DNA of 64,000 nucleotides from Symbiodinium natans (Eukaryota; Sar; Dinophyceae; Suessiales; Symbiodiniaceae), in contig CAJNDS010002657.1 of NCBI GenBank assembly GCA_905221605.1, forward strand, positions 182,001-246,000. Reading direction: 5' to 3'. This document shows, piece by piece, positions 26,918 through 38,315 of this stretch. The notes under the pieces were generated by a model, which saw nothing but the letters and a program-made list of their open reading frames with translations, was not told the origin of the DNA and ran no database searches. How positions within the stretch are numbered: the first letter of the stretch is position 1; the number at the start of each line of letters is the position of its first letter. A program made the position numbers and the translations under genes.

Positions 26918-28959
26918 GGCGGCACCCAGCCAGGATGCCCTCTTGGGGGTGGGGCGTGTCGGACGTGTGCTATGTAAGTTTCCGGATCATACGTCATGTC
27001 CCTTCTGGTTTGCCGACAACCCTCAACTCTAAACCTTCAATACCCTCAACCATCCTGGGCCCCCAGCCCCCCCGCCTGTTCGTGCCATGCGCAACACATC
27101 TGAGAGAGGCAGCATAAACCCCAAACCATATGCTGCCGATGTGAAGTGGGAGCTTTTACGCACAGTCGCTGATTTACATACCTGTTCTCATGAAACCCTG
27201 TAGTGCCCTATCTGAATCTAAACCCCTAAAGAGGACCTTAGATCAAACCAAATCTCCCCTCCCCAGACGCAAATACATGCACTCATATCCTACGCTTCGT
27301 GACGGACCGACGGACCTTAAACCAAGGGAAAAATAAACAAAACCAAAAACCCTCGGAAAAAGACATTCCTAGATATGATCCTCTTAAACCTACTCAGGGA
27401 AAATACAAAGATGTCCCAAGGGCCCTTCAGCAACAAGCACTTGGGGGCCACAACAAAGCAATTGGGTAGTTCGAAGGCTCTTGTTAGTGCAGACCGCGCC
27501 TTTTCCCTTTTGGAGAACATTTGGCGGGGCTGCAATTGGCTGGTTCAGGGTCTAGGTTCTAGGTTCTAGGTTTGGGGTTTATAAGGTTTAAAGGATTTAG
27601 GGCATTGCTCCCCCAAAACCCTGAACGCCCTGCAGGTGCAGTTCTCTCTAAGTAGGGGTCCCTGCCACTGCTGCGTCTCCAAATCCAGAGAGCCCCGTCA
27701 CCCAAGAGGCACCATGAATTCCAGCAGCCCTCACGTGAACCTTCCCAAAACCCTAAACCCTAAACCCTTAACCCCATTAACCCCTTAAACGCCACAATGT
27801 ACGAAAGCCTCTCCTTGCGGTGCAATCTGAAAAGCGCCAGCTTGAAGAGAACAAGCGTCAACAGCGCGATCTGACTCAGCCTGCAATTTAGGGCTATCTT
27901 GTGGTTTAGGGTTTAGGGTTTAGGGTTTAGGGTTTCGGGCTATCTAGACAAACCTATATATTATATACCCGTGAAGAAGAGGAACTGCGCCCTCATCATT
28001 GAGAACTGCACGCATGGTACGCAAGGAGGAAACGAGACTTAAAGTGTCTAGGGATTAGGGCTTAGGGTTTAGGGCTTAATTGGGGTGAATGTTGGCTTTC
28101 AAGTAGCACCTGTCGGGTCATGTTGCGGCACTATTGAGATAGGGCGAGCCGTGAGAAACGTGCACCTTGGAGTGCTTTGAGGGTTCATACCACCTAAACC
28201 CTAAACCCTAAACCCTGAACCCTGAACCCTGAACCCTAACCCCTAAACCCTATTAAACCCTAATAAACATTAATAATAAAAAAGACCCTAAACCTATGTT
28301 AAGCTTCATCTCAATGATGCTCTCATTTTTGCGACCATGGATGCTTTCAGGGTTCACCCTAAGGGTCCATGTACCTAAATAAGGAGGACTTGGGCCTTAA
28401 CGTACCTCCTGCATAGGGCCTTTGGGGCCCGAGAATGTAATAATGAGGTACATAGACCCTTAGGGTCAAATAGACTTTCGGGCTTTTCGGGTTGCAAGAG
28501 GGCTGTAGGATACAGGGTTTACGGTCTAGGGTCCAGGGTTTAGGGCCACACATGATCACGCAAGGCTGCTGAAGGCCTTATATATTGTGTGTGTGTGTGT
28601 TGACTGTTACATTAGAGCCAACGCGCCATTTTCAGCCCAGATACCTAAACCCAAACACTATGTTCGGGGCGTCGGAGTTGAGGGTGTGGGGACATACAAT
28701 CGTCCTAAACCACAGTGAAGGTGAATCAATATACAACCCCTAAACACTAAACCCTAAACCCTAAACCTTAAACCCTAACCCGCCTAACAATTCCGCGTGG
28801 GCACTGATTTGGCAAGGGGCAGCGGAAACGAAAGCGGCAACGGCGCCAACGGCATAGCGATGACAAAGCAGAGCTCGCACACCTTGGCCGGACGTAGGAC
28901 TTAGATTAGGGTTTAGGGTGCAGGGTCTAGGGTTTAGGGTCTAGGGTTTGGGGTTTAGG
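26918..28959. other. Upstream flank of the PARP-family gene and telomere-type mosaic
   Basis: 26918-27110 is non-repetitive with degenerate CCCTCAAC words and could hold promoter or leader sequence; nothing specific is seen. 27120-27540 is AT-richer; it includes GATATGATCCTCTTAAACC, a phrase shared with 17220 and 20300. A C/island/G unit lies at 27740-27940. CCCTAAA is at 28194-28260 and 28736-28785, and TTTAGGG at 28903-28960, with an island (28786-28902) between. 28350-28560 resembles repeats near 35770, 48205 and 61750. A (TG)n run is at 28587-28600. Confidence 0.5.
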
Positions 28960-29210
28960 TTGGGATGTTCCCTCTTGTACTAACAGTCCGAACTTGAGAT
29001 AGGGTCTCCAAATACCCTGCACCCTAAATACCCCAAAGCCCTATGAAGCACGGAGCAAACCCAAAAACCCCAAACCCTGAACACCCTCAACTAAGCCCTA
29101 CACCACAAATAAAACCCCTGGACCCCAAACCCTGAACCCTGAATACCCTCAACCGCACGAGTACATACCCCAACCCCGAACCCTAAAACGAACCCAAAAC
29201 TTGGGATGTT
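28960..29210. repeat. Single arm of a family A element and degenerate repeats
   Basis: TTGGGATGTTCCCTCTTGTACTAACAGTCC is recognisable at the start as one arm of the family A inverted repeat; no matching second arm follows nearby. Degenerate CCCTAAA sequence fills the rest. Confidence 0.6.
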
Positions 29211-29372
29211 CCCCCTTCTGCTGACAGCAACTAATAGGGAATTCTAGTCGGGGAGGGGCACTATAATCCCTGTTACCCCAAAACCTGAACCCTAAACCCT
29301 AAACCCTAAACCCGAAACACCCTAAACCCTAAACCCTAAACACTAAACCCTAGCATAAGGGAGAACATCCCA
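29211..29372. mobile_element. Family A element interrupted by a CCCTAAA tract
   Basis: The left arm (TTGGGATGTTCCCCC) and right end (AAGGGAGAACATCCCA) are intact. The middle holds CCCTAAA repeats at about 29280-29355, and most of the inner right arm is missing. The simplest reading is that telomere-type sequence replaced part of an existing element. Confidence 0.65.
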
Positions 29373-31188
29373 GCCCCTAAACCATGAAGCATTAGGCCAC
29401 AGCCTCCAGGACGGCCCAGCAGTTGCGGAACTTCCTCCTCCAAGCCGAGACGGGTGCGGGCTTAGGGTTTAGGGTTTAGGGTTTAGGGTTTAAGTTTAGA
29501 GTTTAGGGTTTAGGGTTTAGGGTTCAGGGTTCAGGGTTTAGGGTTTAGGGTTTAGGGTTTAGGGTTTAGGGTTTAGGGTTTAGGGTTTAGGGTTGGACCC
29601 TTGTTTTTTCTTTGGGTTTACGGTTTAGAGGCCAGCGTTTGAGGCCCAATTAAAGCTATAGCTTTTGTTGCAACCCTACACGAACCCTTACCGCCCTTAC
29701 CTGTTCGACCCTACAAGGAGCTCCTAAAGTACCCAGAGCACACACTGTGCCTTTGGGATTTCTTGGGGCGAGTTATTGGTGGGTTTCACGGCAAGATACC
29801 TGAACCCCTAGACCCTAAACACTAAACTCTAAACCCAAACCCTAAAACCTAAACCCTAAACCCTAAACCCTAGAACCTAAACCTTAACCGTTTGGGGCTT
29901 TAGGGGTCAGGCCGGGCCTGCCCTCCCATTCCTCTCCATCGCTGCTCCAAGCAGCGAGTTCCAGCGCGCCTGGTTTGGGGTTTAGGGTTTAGGGTTAGGT
30001 TTCAGGATTTAGGATTTAGGATTTAGGGTTTAGGGTTTAGGGTTTAGGGTTTAGGGTTTAGGGTTTAGGGTTTAGGGGATGTTAATTGGGGGTACTATCC
30101 TCCCTATTCAGGACTGCTAGTATGAGGGGGGAACATCCCACCAAGGCATAGGGGTTGAGGTTCTTTTTCGGCCTGAAAGGCTTAGGATCTTCAGAGATCC
30201 AAAATGCCGGTTCCATACGGTTTAGGGTTTAGGGTTTAGGGGTTTAGGGGTTTAGGGGTTTAGGGGTTTAGGGGTTTAGGGGTTTAGGGGTTTAGGGGTT
30301 TAGGGTTTAGGGTTTACATAGGGTTTAGGGTTTAGGGTTGAGGGAAGGGCGTTAGAGCTTGCTAGGGTTTCAGGGTTTGCGAGCTCTAGGGCATTAGGTG
30401 GTCCATGAAGGCCTACAGGTAAGGGTAATACGGCGATGATTTCGTTTACTTTTGGGGAGGGAGTTCTTAAGCAAATAGTAGGGGAGGCCCTCCAGTGTAG
30501 GGCGTTTTGGGCTTAGAGCCTTTTGAGCGTTTAGGGTTTGGAGGGTTTAGACCCTGTGTCCCGACGATGAAGCCAAGTTCTTAGCTGCACGCCCGAAACC
30601 CTAAACCCTAAACCACACATGGTTGGGGCAAGAGATGAGAAGACGCCACATTTTCGGTCTCGCAGCGGGCTGCGAAACCCCCAAAGTGGGGATTTGGCCT
30701 AGTGGTAGAGCGGTTTAGGGTTTAAAGTTTTTAAGATTTAGGGAACCGATAAAGAAACTAGAGCACCCAAGCTCAGAACCCTCCGGGTACTACATGGGGC
30801 AATGGAAGGGAACAAACTTTGAGCGTCCTGCCGCCGTAAAACCGTATACAACGATTTGTCATGACAAGAAGAGTACACAAAATAACTATATCCATTATTG
30901 TACGCCTTCTCGCCGAGCGTGACTAAATTTCATCAGGGCTCTTGTGAGCTATATGCGGTGTATCTACAGGGTTTAGGACCTAGGTTCAGGCTTACATAGG
31001 GCCCTACACCCCTACAAACCCTGAAACCTAAACCCTAAACCCTAAACCCTAGACCCTAATCCGTCCAACCAAGCTGGGCCTGGGCGCACGCTGAAGCCTC
31101 GGCCAGGGTGGGCCATGACTCTTGCCGTTTAGGGTTTAGGGCTTAGGTTTTCGGGTTTAGGGTTTTACAACGGGCACCTTAGAGTCCA
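29373..31188. repeat. Dense series of C-tract/island/G-tract units
   Basis: Units at 29280-29595, 29805-30075, 30595-30740 and 31020-31165 each have CCCTAAA, a short GC-rich island, then TTTAGGG. 30220-30320 contains a homogeneous run of the 8-mer TTTAGGGG. 30075-30140 is a degenerate family A element (ends GGATGTT and AACATCCCA). 30340-30590 and 30740-31015 are non-repetitive; no gene is supported. Confidence 0.6.
30688..30713 (+). pseudogene. 5' half of a tRNA-like sequence
   Basis: GGGGATTTGGCCTAGTGGTAGAGCGG has the look of a tRNA acceptor/D-arm, with an internal A-box (TGGCCTAGTGG). It ends abruptly at a TTTAGGG tract, and no B-box or 3' half follows. It may be the head of a tRNA-derived SINE or a broken tRNA gene; which tRNA cannot be stated. 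Confidence 0.45.
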
Positions 31189-31312
31189 CTGGGAGGATCA
31201 TGGGTAGTTATAAGTATGGTTATAAGTACCCTACAGAGGGCTATGAGCCTTACTAGAAACACACTTGCCATACTTATAACCCCATTTATAACTACCCATG
31301 AACATCCAAGTA
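31189..31312. repeat. Small inverted-repeat element, family B
   Basis: Begins CTGGGAGGATCATGGGTAGTTATAA and ends TTATAACTACCCATGAACATCCAAG, with an inner repeat of ATACTTATAACC. The arms are about 30 bp and well matched. Confidence 0.75.
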
Positions 31313-32218
31313 GGCACGTTTCGGGTTTCGGGAAGTAAGGTCCCTAAACCCTAAACCCTAAACACTAAACCCTAAACCCTGAACCCTAAACCCTAAACTT
31401 CTGGGTTTACAGGGCCCTTTTGGAGAATCTGGGATCGGGTCTAGGCTGCAAGAGAGACCCAGTTCAACGTCAGCGCACAGAAGCCCCGAGCCCTAAACCC
31501 TAAACCCTAAACCCTACACCCTAAACCCTAAAGACGAACGCCTAAACCCGATACCCTAAAGCCTAAACCCTAAACAGGGTTGAGGGCGTTGGGTTGTACA
31601 GCTCAGGGTTTTCGTGTTCCGGGGCTTAGTGCACTTAGGCTCCTTCGAGCGACGACTCAGGATGTCAAAATTCCTCATTCGTTCAGTAACCTAGAAAGCC
31701 CAAAACCCTAAACCCTAACCCCTACACCCTACACCCTAAACCCCAAACCCTAAACCCTAAACCCGAAGCCGGCCCTCTGAAGCCTGTGCCCAAGTGCCGT
31801 CCAAGGAACCTTGGCAGGTTCGGTCCTTGTAGAAGAGGCCGGAGAGCAACAAGGAGGCCACAAGGATGAACGGCCAGACGTTGACGTCACCACGATCCAG
31901 GTCTGCAGATAAAAAACGTTTAGGGTTTAGGGTTTAGGGTTTAGGGTTTAGGGTTTAGGGTTTAGGGTTTAGACCCTTGAGGCGTAAGCCCCCCAAAACC
32001 AGAAACACCTAACCCGTTGAGCCTTAAACCTTGCGCCAGGGGTTTCCGGCTGAACTTTAACCCTTGTAAAGTCCTTAAAACCCTAAACCCTTAACCCCAA
32101 ACCCCAAACCCCAAACCCCAAACCCCAAACCCCAAACCCTAAACCCTAAACCCTAAACCCTAAACCCTAAACCCTCAGCCAGACTCCGAGTAGGGTGTGG
32201 GCTGATGAAGATCGGAAC
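31313..32218. repeat. Telomere-type tracts and a membrane-helix-like island
   Basis: CCCTAAA at 31345-31395, 31495-31575, 31700-31765 and 32080-32175 (the last partly CCCCAAA); TTTAGGG at 31918-31972. The island 31766-31915 reads on the minus strand as DVNVWPFILVASLLLSGLFY, a plausible membrane segment, with no stop. It is bracketed C/G like the others. The protein family is unknown. Confidence 0.55.
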
Positions 32219-32419
32219 TTGGGATGATCCCCCTTTTTACCAACAGTCCCTCTAGTACCCCCTAATTAATTCCTATACCCTGAACCCTAAACCCTAAACC
32301 CTAAACCTATACCCTAACCAGCCCCTAATTAATTCCGATAATCCCTATACCCTAAACCCTAAACCCTAAACCCCGAACACTAAAATTAAGGACTGCTAGT
32401 ATAAGGGGGAACATCACAA
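32219..32419. mobile_element. Family A element split by CCCTAAA tracts, with 8-bp TSD
   Basis: Ends TTGGGATGATCCCCC and GGGGGAACATCACAA. Flanks ATCGGAAC (32211-32218) and ATTGGAAC (32420-32427) differ by one transition. Inside, CCCCTAATTAATTCC occurs at 32259-32273 and again at 32322-32336 around a CCCTAAA tract, and a second tract lies at about 32345-32390. The element therefore existed before the tracts entered. Confidence 0.75.
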
Positions 32420-32593
32420 ATTGGAACCCTAGACCAAACTTTACTTACACTGAGAAAGAAACACAAACCCGAACGTCAGGAACCGCCCAAAGGGGCATTC
32501 CAAAGGAGCCAGCGTGGTCTGAGGCCCTAAACTCTAAACTCTAAACTCTAAACCCAAAACCCTAGGCCCTATATATATATATATATGTATATT

Positions 32594-32626
<33 letters not shown>

Positions 32627-32815
32627 TGTTGGGGGCTGAATTGGGCTCGTGAAGGGCACTACTTGGGGGGGGTGGGGGGCTTAATGGGCCCTAAAAACCC
32701 TAAACCGTCGACCCTAAGCTCTAAAACCCACACGCCTCCTTTACACTCCCCCCCCCCCCCCCCCTTTTCCTTAAGGCTTAGCCGGTGTGAGGCTGCTTAG
32801 GGAAAGACCTACAGA
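32420..32815. repeat. Spacer with (TA)n and a C run
   Basis: Non-repetitive 32428-32520, degenerate CTCTAAA words, (TA)n at about 32568-32626, and an 18-base C run at 32747-32764. An open frame crosses the region but looks like low-complexity translation. No gene. Confidence 0.6.
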
Positions 32816-32902
32816 TTGGGATGTTCCCCCTTATACTCACAGTCCTTAAATAGGCGATTATAGTACGCCTTGTTATAATCCCCAATAAGGGGAACACCCC
32901 AA
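32816..32902. mobile_element. Family A element with 8-bp TSD
   Basis: TTGGGATGTTCCCCCTTATA at one end and AAGGGGAACACCCCAA at the other. The flanks are CCTACAGA (32808-32815) and CCTGCAGA (32903-32910). At 87 bp it is among the shortest copies. No coding capacity. Confidence 0.82.
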
Positions 32903-34734
32903 CCTGCAGACCCTAATACGGTCATACACAACACAAACCCTAGGCCCTAAACCCATACTAACCCAAAACCCTTAACCCCTAAACCCTGAACCCTAAACCC
33001 CTAAACCGTAAACCCTAAACCTTCAGATCTCCAAATAAGTGACAACCAACCACAAGCATGGGGTATGCTTGTGCTTGCCCTGCAGGGTTAAAGCAAAACA
33101 CAAACAGTCAGGGTTTAGGGTTTAGGGTTAGGTACAGGAGGACCTAATGAGGTACAAGCAAGGGGCAAGTATTGGGTACAGTAGAAGGAGTCAGGGTCAG
33201 GATTTCTGAAAACCTGAACATGATCAGGTCTTGGGGGTGAAGGCTTAAGGGTTAAAGACCCTCAGAGACATGGTCCCTAAATAAGATGCTCTTCAGCGCT
33301 AAACCCTAGTCCCTGCAAAGCGGCTGTTGAGATCCGTGCTGCAACGAGTGTCCGGCAGCACAGAAAGAACACACGCAGTCGCTGGGCCAACTTGTGTGGG
33401 AGCAGCGAACGCACAAAATCTGCCAGAAGCCTCGCTAGCCTGAGTATCAATAAGCGTACCTCCTGAACCCCAACGCCGTTAAAAGACCTTGCAGACAAAG
33501 TGAGCCCCTAAAAAGGGTTACTGGGATGAAAAGCAGCAAAGGGTACATGACCCCAATTTTTAAGGTTCATCTGGTCCCTAAACCCTAAACCCTAAACCCG
33601 AAACCCTGAACCCTAAACCCTAAATCCCAACCCTCAACCCCAAACCCTAAACCCTAAACCCAAAACCCAAAACCCTAAACCCTAAACCCATACGGTTAGA
33701 GGTCCCTCCGACTAGCTCCCTGTAGCCGCACTGCCTTGGAGTCTGAAGAGCTCGCACGGATCCTCGCATAGGGTTGTGGATATAGGGTTTAGGGATTCAT
33801 AGGGTTTAGGGATTCATAGGGTTTAGGGATTCACAGGGTCTAGGGATTCATAGGGTTTAGGGTTTAGGGTTTAAGGTTTACGATCTAGGGTCTAGGGTTT
33901 CGGGAATGGAGGTTTCCCAAATCAGGGGTACCTTCTTGGGGTCCTTATTCCAAGAGAATCCTGCTATTTGGGGGTCTATACTAGGGGGGCCTGATTTTCG
34001 TAAACTCCCAGAAAGGGTTAGGATATAGGGTTTAAGGTTTAGAGGGCTCCAGACCCAAGAGTAACCTAGGAATAGAAAGGCTACCCTTTTTTTTTTGGTT
34101 TCAAGGGGCTTGTAAGGGAACCTAAACCCCAAAAAGAAGGGGAAATAAGGGCCCACTCCGAGCCCTAAACCCTCAACTCTAAGCCAGCTGTTTTGGGTTT
34201 AGTAGACCTGAGCCCAGCGCCCGAAGTCATCAAACGCCCTTGATTGAACCACATGGCCCTAAAAGAGTTTAGGGTTTAGGGCTTAGGGTTTAGAACTTGG
34301 TTTGAGGTTTAGGGTTTAGGGCTTAAAACGTAGGGCTTTGATTTTGGGGTGTATGCTTAGGGTCGGTAGAATTATACAATACTTGATCAAAACTTCGCGT
34401 TGCGCCCCAAGAATTGGGCCAGTTCATACTCCTCCAAAGCCTGCGAGAATCACAAGAGGCCCCCAAAACCTAAACCCCAAAAAACCTTCAACCCCCTAAA
34501 CCCCTACGTACACCCTAAACCCCAAACCCAAAACCCTAAAACCCCAAAACCCGAAACCCGAAACCCTAAACCCTAAACCCTCCAAGAGGTGCCCCAAAGA
34601 CTGTCTCACCTTACACCCCAAACCCCACACCCTCACATCATGGCGGCTTGAGCCGCGCCGACTATTACTTTGCATGGTTGAGGGTTTAGGGTTTAGGATT
34701 TAGGGTTTTAGGTTTTGGGGTTTAGGGTTTAGGA
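32903..34734. repeat. Mosaic of tracts, dispersed repeats and short unique pieces
   Basis: CCCTAAA at 33575-33690 and 34500-34585; TTTAGGG at 33783-33860 (in ATTCATAGGGTTTAGGG periods) and 34680-34735. 33270-33500 is non-repetitive with an open minus-strand frame rich in Leu and Arg that I cannot assign. 33533-33580 and 33905-34012 belong to dispersed repeats also found at 43140 and at 2590/61115. 34042-34158 is a family D repeat (GGGAACCTAAACCCC). Confidence 0.55.
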
Positions 34735-34834
34735 TTGGGATGTCCCCTCTTATACTACCAGTCCTCATTAGGGATTCTGGTACGCCCTACTATAATCCTT
34801 ATTAAGGACAGATAGGATAAGGGGGAACATCCCA
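34735..34834. mobile_element. Family A element
   Basis: TTGGGATGTCCCCTCTTATA and GGATAAGGGGGAACATCCCA form the ends, with TAGGGATTCTGG and TATAATCCTTATTAAGG inside. No clean target duplication is visible here. Confidence 0.8.
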
Positions 34835-36320
34835 GAACACACCTTAAAAAGACCAAAGCCTGCAACCCTCCACACCGCACTGAATAGATCCTACAAGTAG
34901 GGGCCCCCAAGTTGCAAGTAGGGCCATAGAGGCCCCCCAACGAGGGTTACGTGTCCGACTATCAAGGCTGGTCCCCGTACTGAAAACCAATAAAGGGGGG
35001 GGGCCCCTGCAAGTAATGTGTTGGGGTTTAGGGTTTAGGGATTAAAGGGTAAAGGGTTTAGGGTTTAGGGTTTGGGGTTTAGGGTTTCAGCCTGAAACCC
35101 GTTCCTCCTCCACAGGCGCGCAGTTCTTTGACTGGATCGGTTTCGTGAACTGATTGTTGCCTCGCAATTTGGGTCCATGTGATACTGCGGCACCCCTTCT
35201 TTCCCTAAACCCTAAACCCTACACCCTATCCCCTAAACCCTAAACCCTAAATCCAAAAAGGGGGCCCACCGTACCAAGAGCTGACCAGGGGCGCTCGGTG
35301 ATGAAGGGCCCCTAAACCCTAAACCCTAAATCCTAAACCCTAAATCCTCAAGTACCAGCATGAACAGTACCTTAAGTGCCAGGGTGGGGAAACCTACTGT
35401 TTTTGCTATGCTTTATTGCTTCTCGTAGGTTGCCGGGAATATGCAACCTCTTATGCAGGATTCGTATAAACCCTAAACCCTAAACCCTAAACCCTAAACC
35501 CTAAACCCTAAACCCTAAACCCTAAACCCTAAACCCTAAACCCTAAACCCTAAACCCTAAACCCTAAACCCTAAACCCTAAGCCTAGGCAACCTGCAAAC
35601 AATTGAGGCTCGGAGGTTCTTGAGGTCGGCGAAGTTAAGGCGTGCGTAGGCCTAAAGTCGGTGTACCTAGATAGGGTTTAGGGTTTAGGGTTTAGGGTTT
35701 AGGGTTTAGGGTTTAGGGTTTAGGGTTTAGGGTTTAGGGTTTAGGGTTTAGGGTTTAGGGTTTAGGGGGGCCTTAAAGTACTTCCTATAGGGACTTTGGG
35801 GCCCAAGTATACAAGAATGAGGAAGCTAGTAAGGGACCCAAGTAGCCCAGTGGACATACAGCTGTGTAGCCCAGTGAACGCTCTAACATCAGGGTACCCT
35901 TTTTCTGGCTGGTTACTTTATCAGGGAACCCGAAACCACAAACCCTAAACCCCAAACCCTAAACCCTATAGGCCCAAAAACCCTCAACCGGGAGCCAGCA
36001 AAAGGGCAAAGCGCACCACTGGGCTGCCTAGAGTTATTAAGCGAGGGCGGTTCAAGGGACGTGGGTACCCAAAAGACCTGAGGGAAGCCTAGGGTGCCTT
36101 AGGGAGCAATGGGGTGTGTTAGGGAACCTTGGGTTACATAACCCCCTTGAACCTAAAACCTAAACCCTAAACCCGAAACCCCAAACCCTAAACCCCAAAC
36201 CCCAAACCCTACACCCCCCTCCCGTAAGAGCCCCAGAGAAGGGGTTCAGGCAGGCAGCCCAAAGCCAGCCGCGTGAGTTTCAGCTGTCCTTGGCGCAAGG
36301 GTCGGCATGAACCCCGGTTT
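34835..36320. repeat. Tracts with the clearest bracketed unit and an LRR-like island
   Basis: TTTAGGG at 35020-35090; CCCTAAA at 35203-35250, 35313-35345 and a pure run at 35468-35582 (about 16 units); TTTAGGG run at 35674-35767 (about 13 units). Between the last two, the 90-bp island reads on the minus strand as ARLNFADLKNLRASI, a leucine-rich-repeat phrase. 35895-35935 (GGGTACCCTTTTTCTGGCTG) is the uninterrupted relative of the site hit by the family A element at 18162. 36150-36215 is CCCTAAA-like. Confidence 0.6.
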
Positions 36321-38315
36321 GTTTTTGTTTTTGTTGTGTTTCTGTTTTTTTTTTTTGTTGGGAGGGGGGGCGGGGGGGGTTGGGTCTAAATTCTAGGGTC
36401 TAGGGTCTAGGGTCTAGGGTCTAGGGTCTAGGGTTTAGGGTTTAGGGTTTAGGGTTTAAAGCCACAACCCCGCTCTGAAACCCCTCCAACTCCAACAATA
36501 TGTCAGTAGTAAGAACGGTAGTTGGGGCTCTGCCTGGACCTTGCATGCCGAACCGAAACCCTAAACCCGGAAAACCAATCCCCCAACACTCCTAAACGCT
36601 AAGAAATACAGCATACCCCTTGGGCATACCCCTCACAAGAAATTTAGGGGCATTGCAAAATCCTTCCTTATGGAATCCTTTTTTATGAGAAATGTTGAAG
36701 TGTTTTTTTGGATAAAACGTAAACGCCAACTCCCAGACCCTAAGCTCCCAAACCCCACAACCCTAAACCCTATATACAGACTCCTAGACCCTAAACCCCT
36801 AAACCACGAAATCCTAAACCCCCAATCCGAAGGTACCCTAAACCCTATAAACCCTAAGCCCTAAACCCTAAACCCTAAACCTCAAAACCGCCGAGGATCG
36901 GAGACCTCTCGGGACCTTCCCCTCGAAACGGTTGTTGCGGAGATCCAACCTTCTGCAGGGTGGCACCCTACTTCCTAAATCCTAAACCCTAATCCCTAAA
37001 CCCTGAACCCGAAACCCTAAACCCAATCATCCTAAAACCCCGGACTTCCTGGGACTTACTGTCCAAAATGTCGGAGTCCATAGGCACTGAGGGTTTAGGG
37101 TTTAGGAACGGGGGTATAGGACTTGTTTAGGGTCTAGGGTTTTGGGTTTGAATGGAGTTAAGGAACTGGGGTGTAGGACTTGAATAGATGCAATGGCTGA
37201 ATGGCTGTGGCGTTCAGGGGCTTAGGGTTTGGGGTTCTTGAAGGTAAACTCACCAGGCAAGATTCAGGTGTTTCACGACGGAGGCATGTTTCCAGCCATG
37301 TCGTCGTCGTCCTGTTAGCTCCGTGGTAGCGCAGAAGCCCTCGATGCGTACTGTTTTATGCACGAAAGGAGGGACCCTTAATTGAGATGTATGTGGAGAT
37401 ATGCAAACATATACATACCGTATGACATACCTATGTATATTTCACATCCCTAATCCCTAAACCCCCTGCCCCCCGAACCCTAAACCCTAACCCTCCCAAA
37501 CCAAAACCCGACCACACCACGGTGAGTGGGGGGGTGGAGGGGCGGGGGGGGTGCCTGATCGGAGGCGCGCGTGCATGCCCCCCGCCCCCCCTCTCCAACG
37601 GTACCCCTAAACTTAAACCCTAACCCCCCTCCCCCCCCCCCCCAACCACACTCGCGATGGGCAATTCTTATAAATACTTTGGAGTTCCAGGTGTGCTTCT
37701 CGGGAACTGCAGAAACCCTGCGCCCATCCTAAGCCCGAAACACCTCAACCCTGAGCCATAAACCCCGAAACCCTAAAAACCCCTAAGCCGGGGCCATAGA
37801 AAGACCTGGGAGACCAAATGAACCCCAAATTGGGATATACCCTGTACTAACTACTAAAGCCTAAACTCTAAACCCCAAAAACCCTAAACCCTAAGAACCC
37901 TAAGAACCCTAAACGCTCAAAACCTAGAAACCCTAGACCCGAAACCCTTCACCCTTCTGGGGTTCATTTCGACCCCAAGGAAGCGATGCTTCATCGAAGT
38001 GGCTCTTGAAGCCGCGAAAGCTGCGCCAGTTCTCCCGGCAGCTTGGACTCCAACATATTCCTGAGAGACATCAGGGGTTCGGGCTTTGGGGTTTTTAAGG
38101 GTTTTAGAGGTTTTAGGGGCGTTAGGGGTTTGAGGGGTTCTAGGGTTTAGGGTTTCAGGTGTAGGGATAAACGTGCAGACTTTCGGGTTGCAAGTTTTGT
38201 GTAGCAGGTTGCGGGTGGCTTCAACAAACGTGTGGGGCTCCAAAAGCCTCCAACGCCTCACGCTTAAAGTGCCTGAACGGCTGAAGCCACCCGAAGGCCC
38301 AGAAACATTCGGCAG
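36320..38315. repeat. T/G-rich run, TCTAGGG variant tract, LRR-like island, spacers
   Basis: A T/G-rich run is at 36320-36385, then TCTAGGG units turn into TTTAGGG at 36395-36458. The island 36890-36970 (minus) reads RRLDLRNNRFEGKVPRGL, a textbook leucine-rich-repeat unit. 36640-36890 and 37080-37440 are non-repetitive without supported genes. 37500-37660 is C/G-rich. A frame at 37917-38261 (minus) consists partly of translated repeat and is not called. Confidence 0.6.

Noticed and set aside
33277-33498. Minus-strand Leu/Arg-rich frame of 73 codons
   Set aside because: Looks helical but has no recognisable motif; could be an exon piece, but I cannot support it.
37917-38261. Minus-strand frame of 114 codons
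   Set aside because: The middle is translated telomere-like repeat (NPRTPQTPNAPKTSKTLKN), so the length is an artefact of the repeat.
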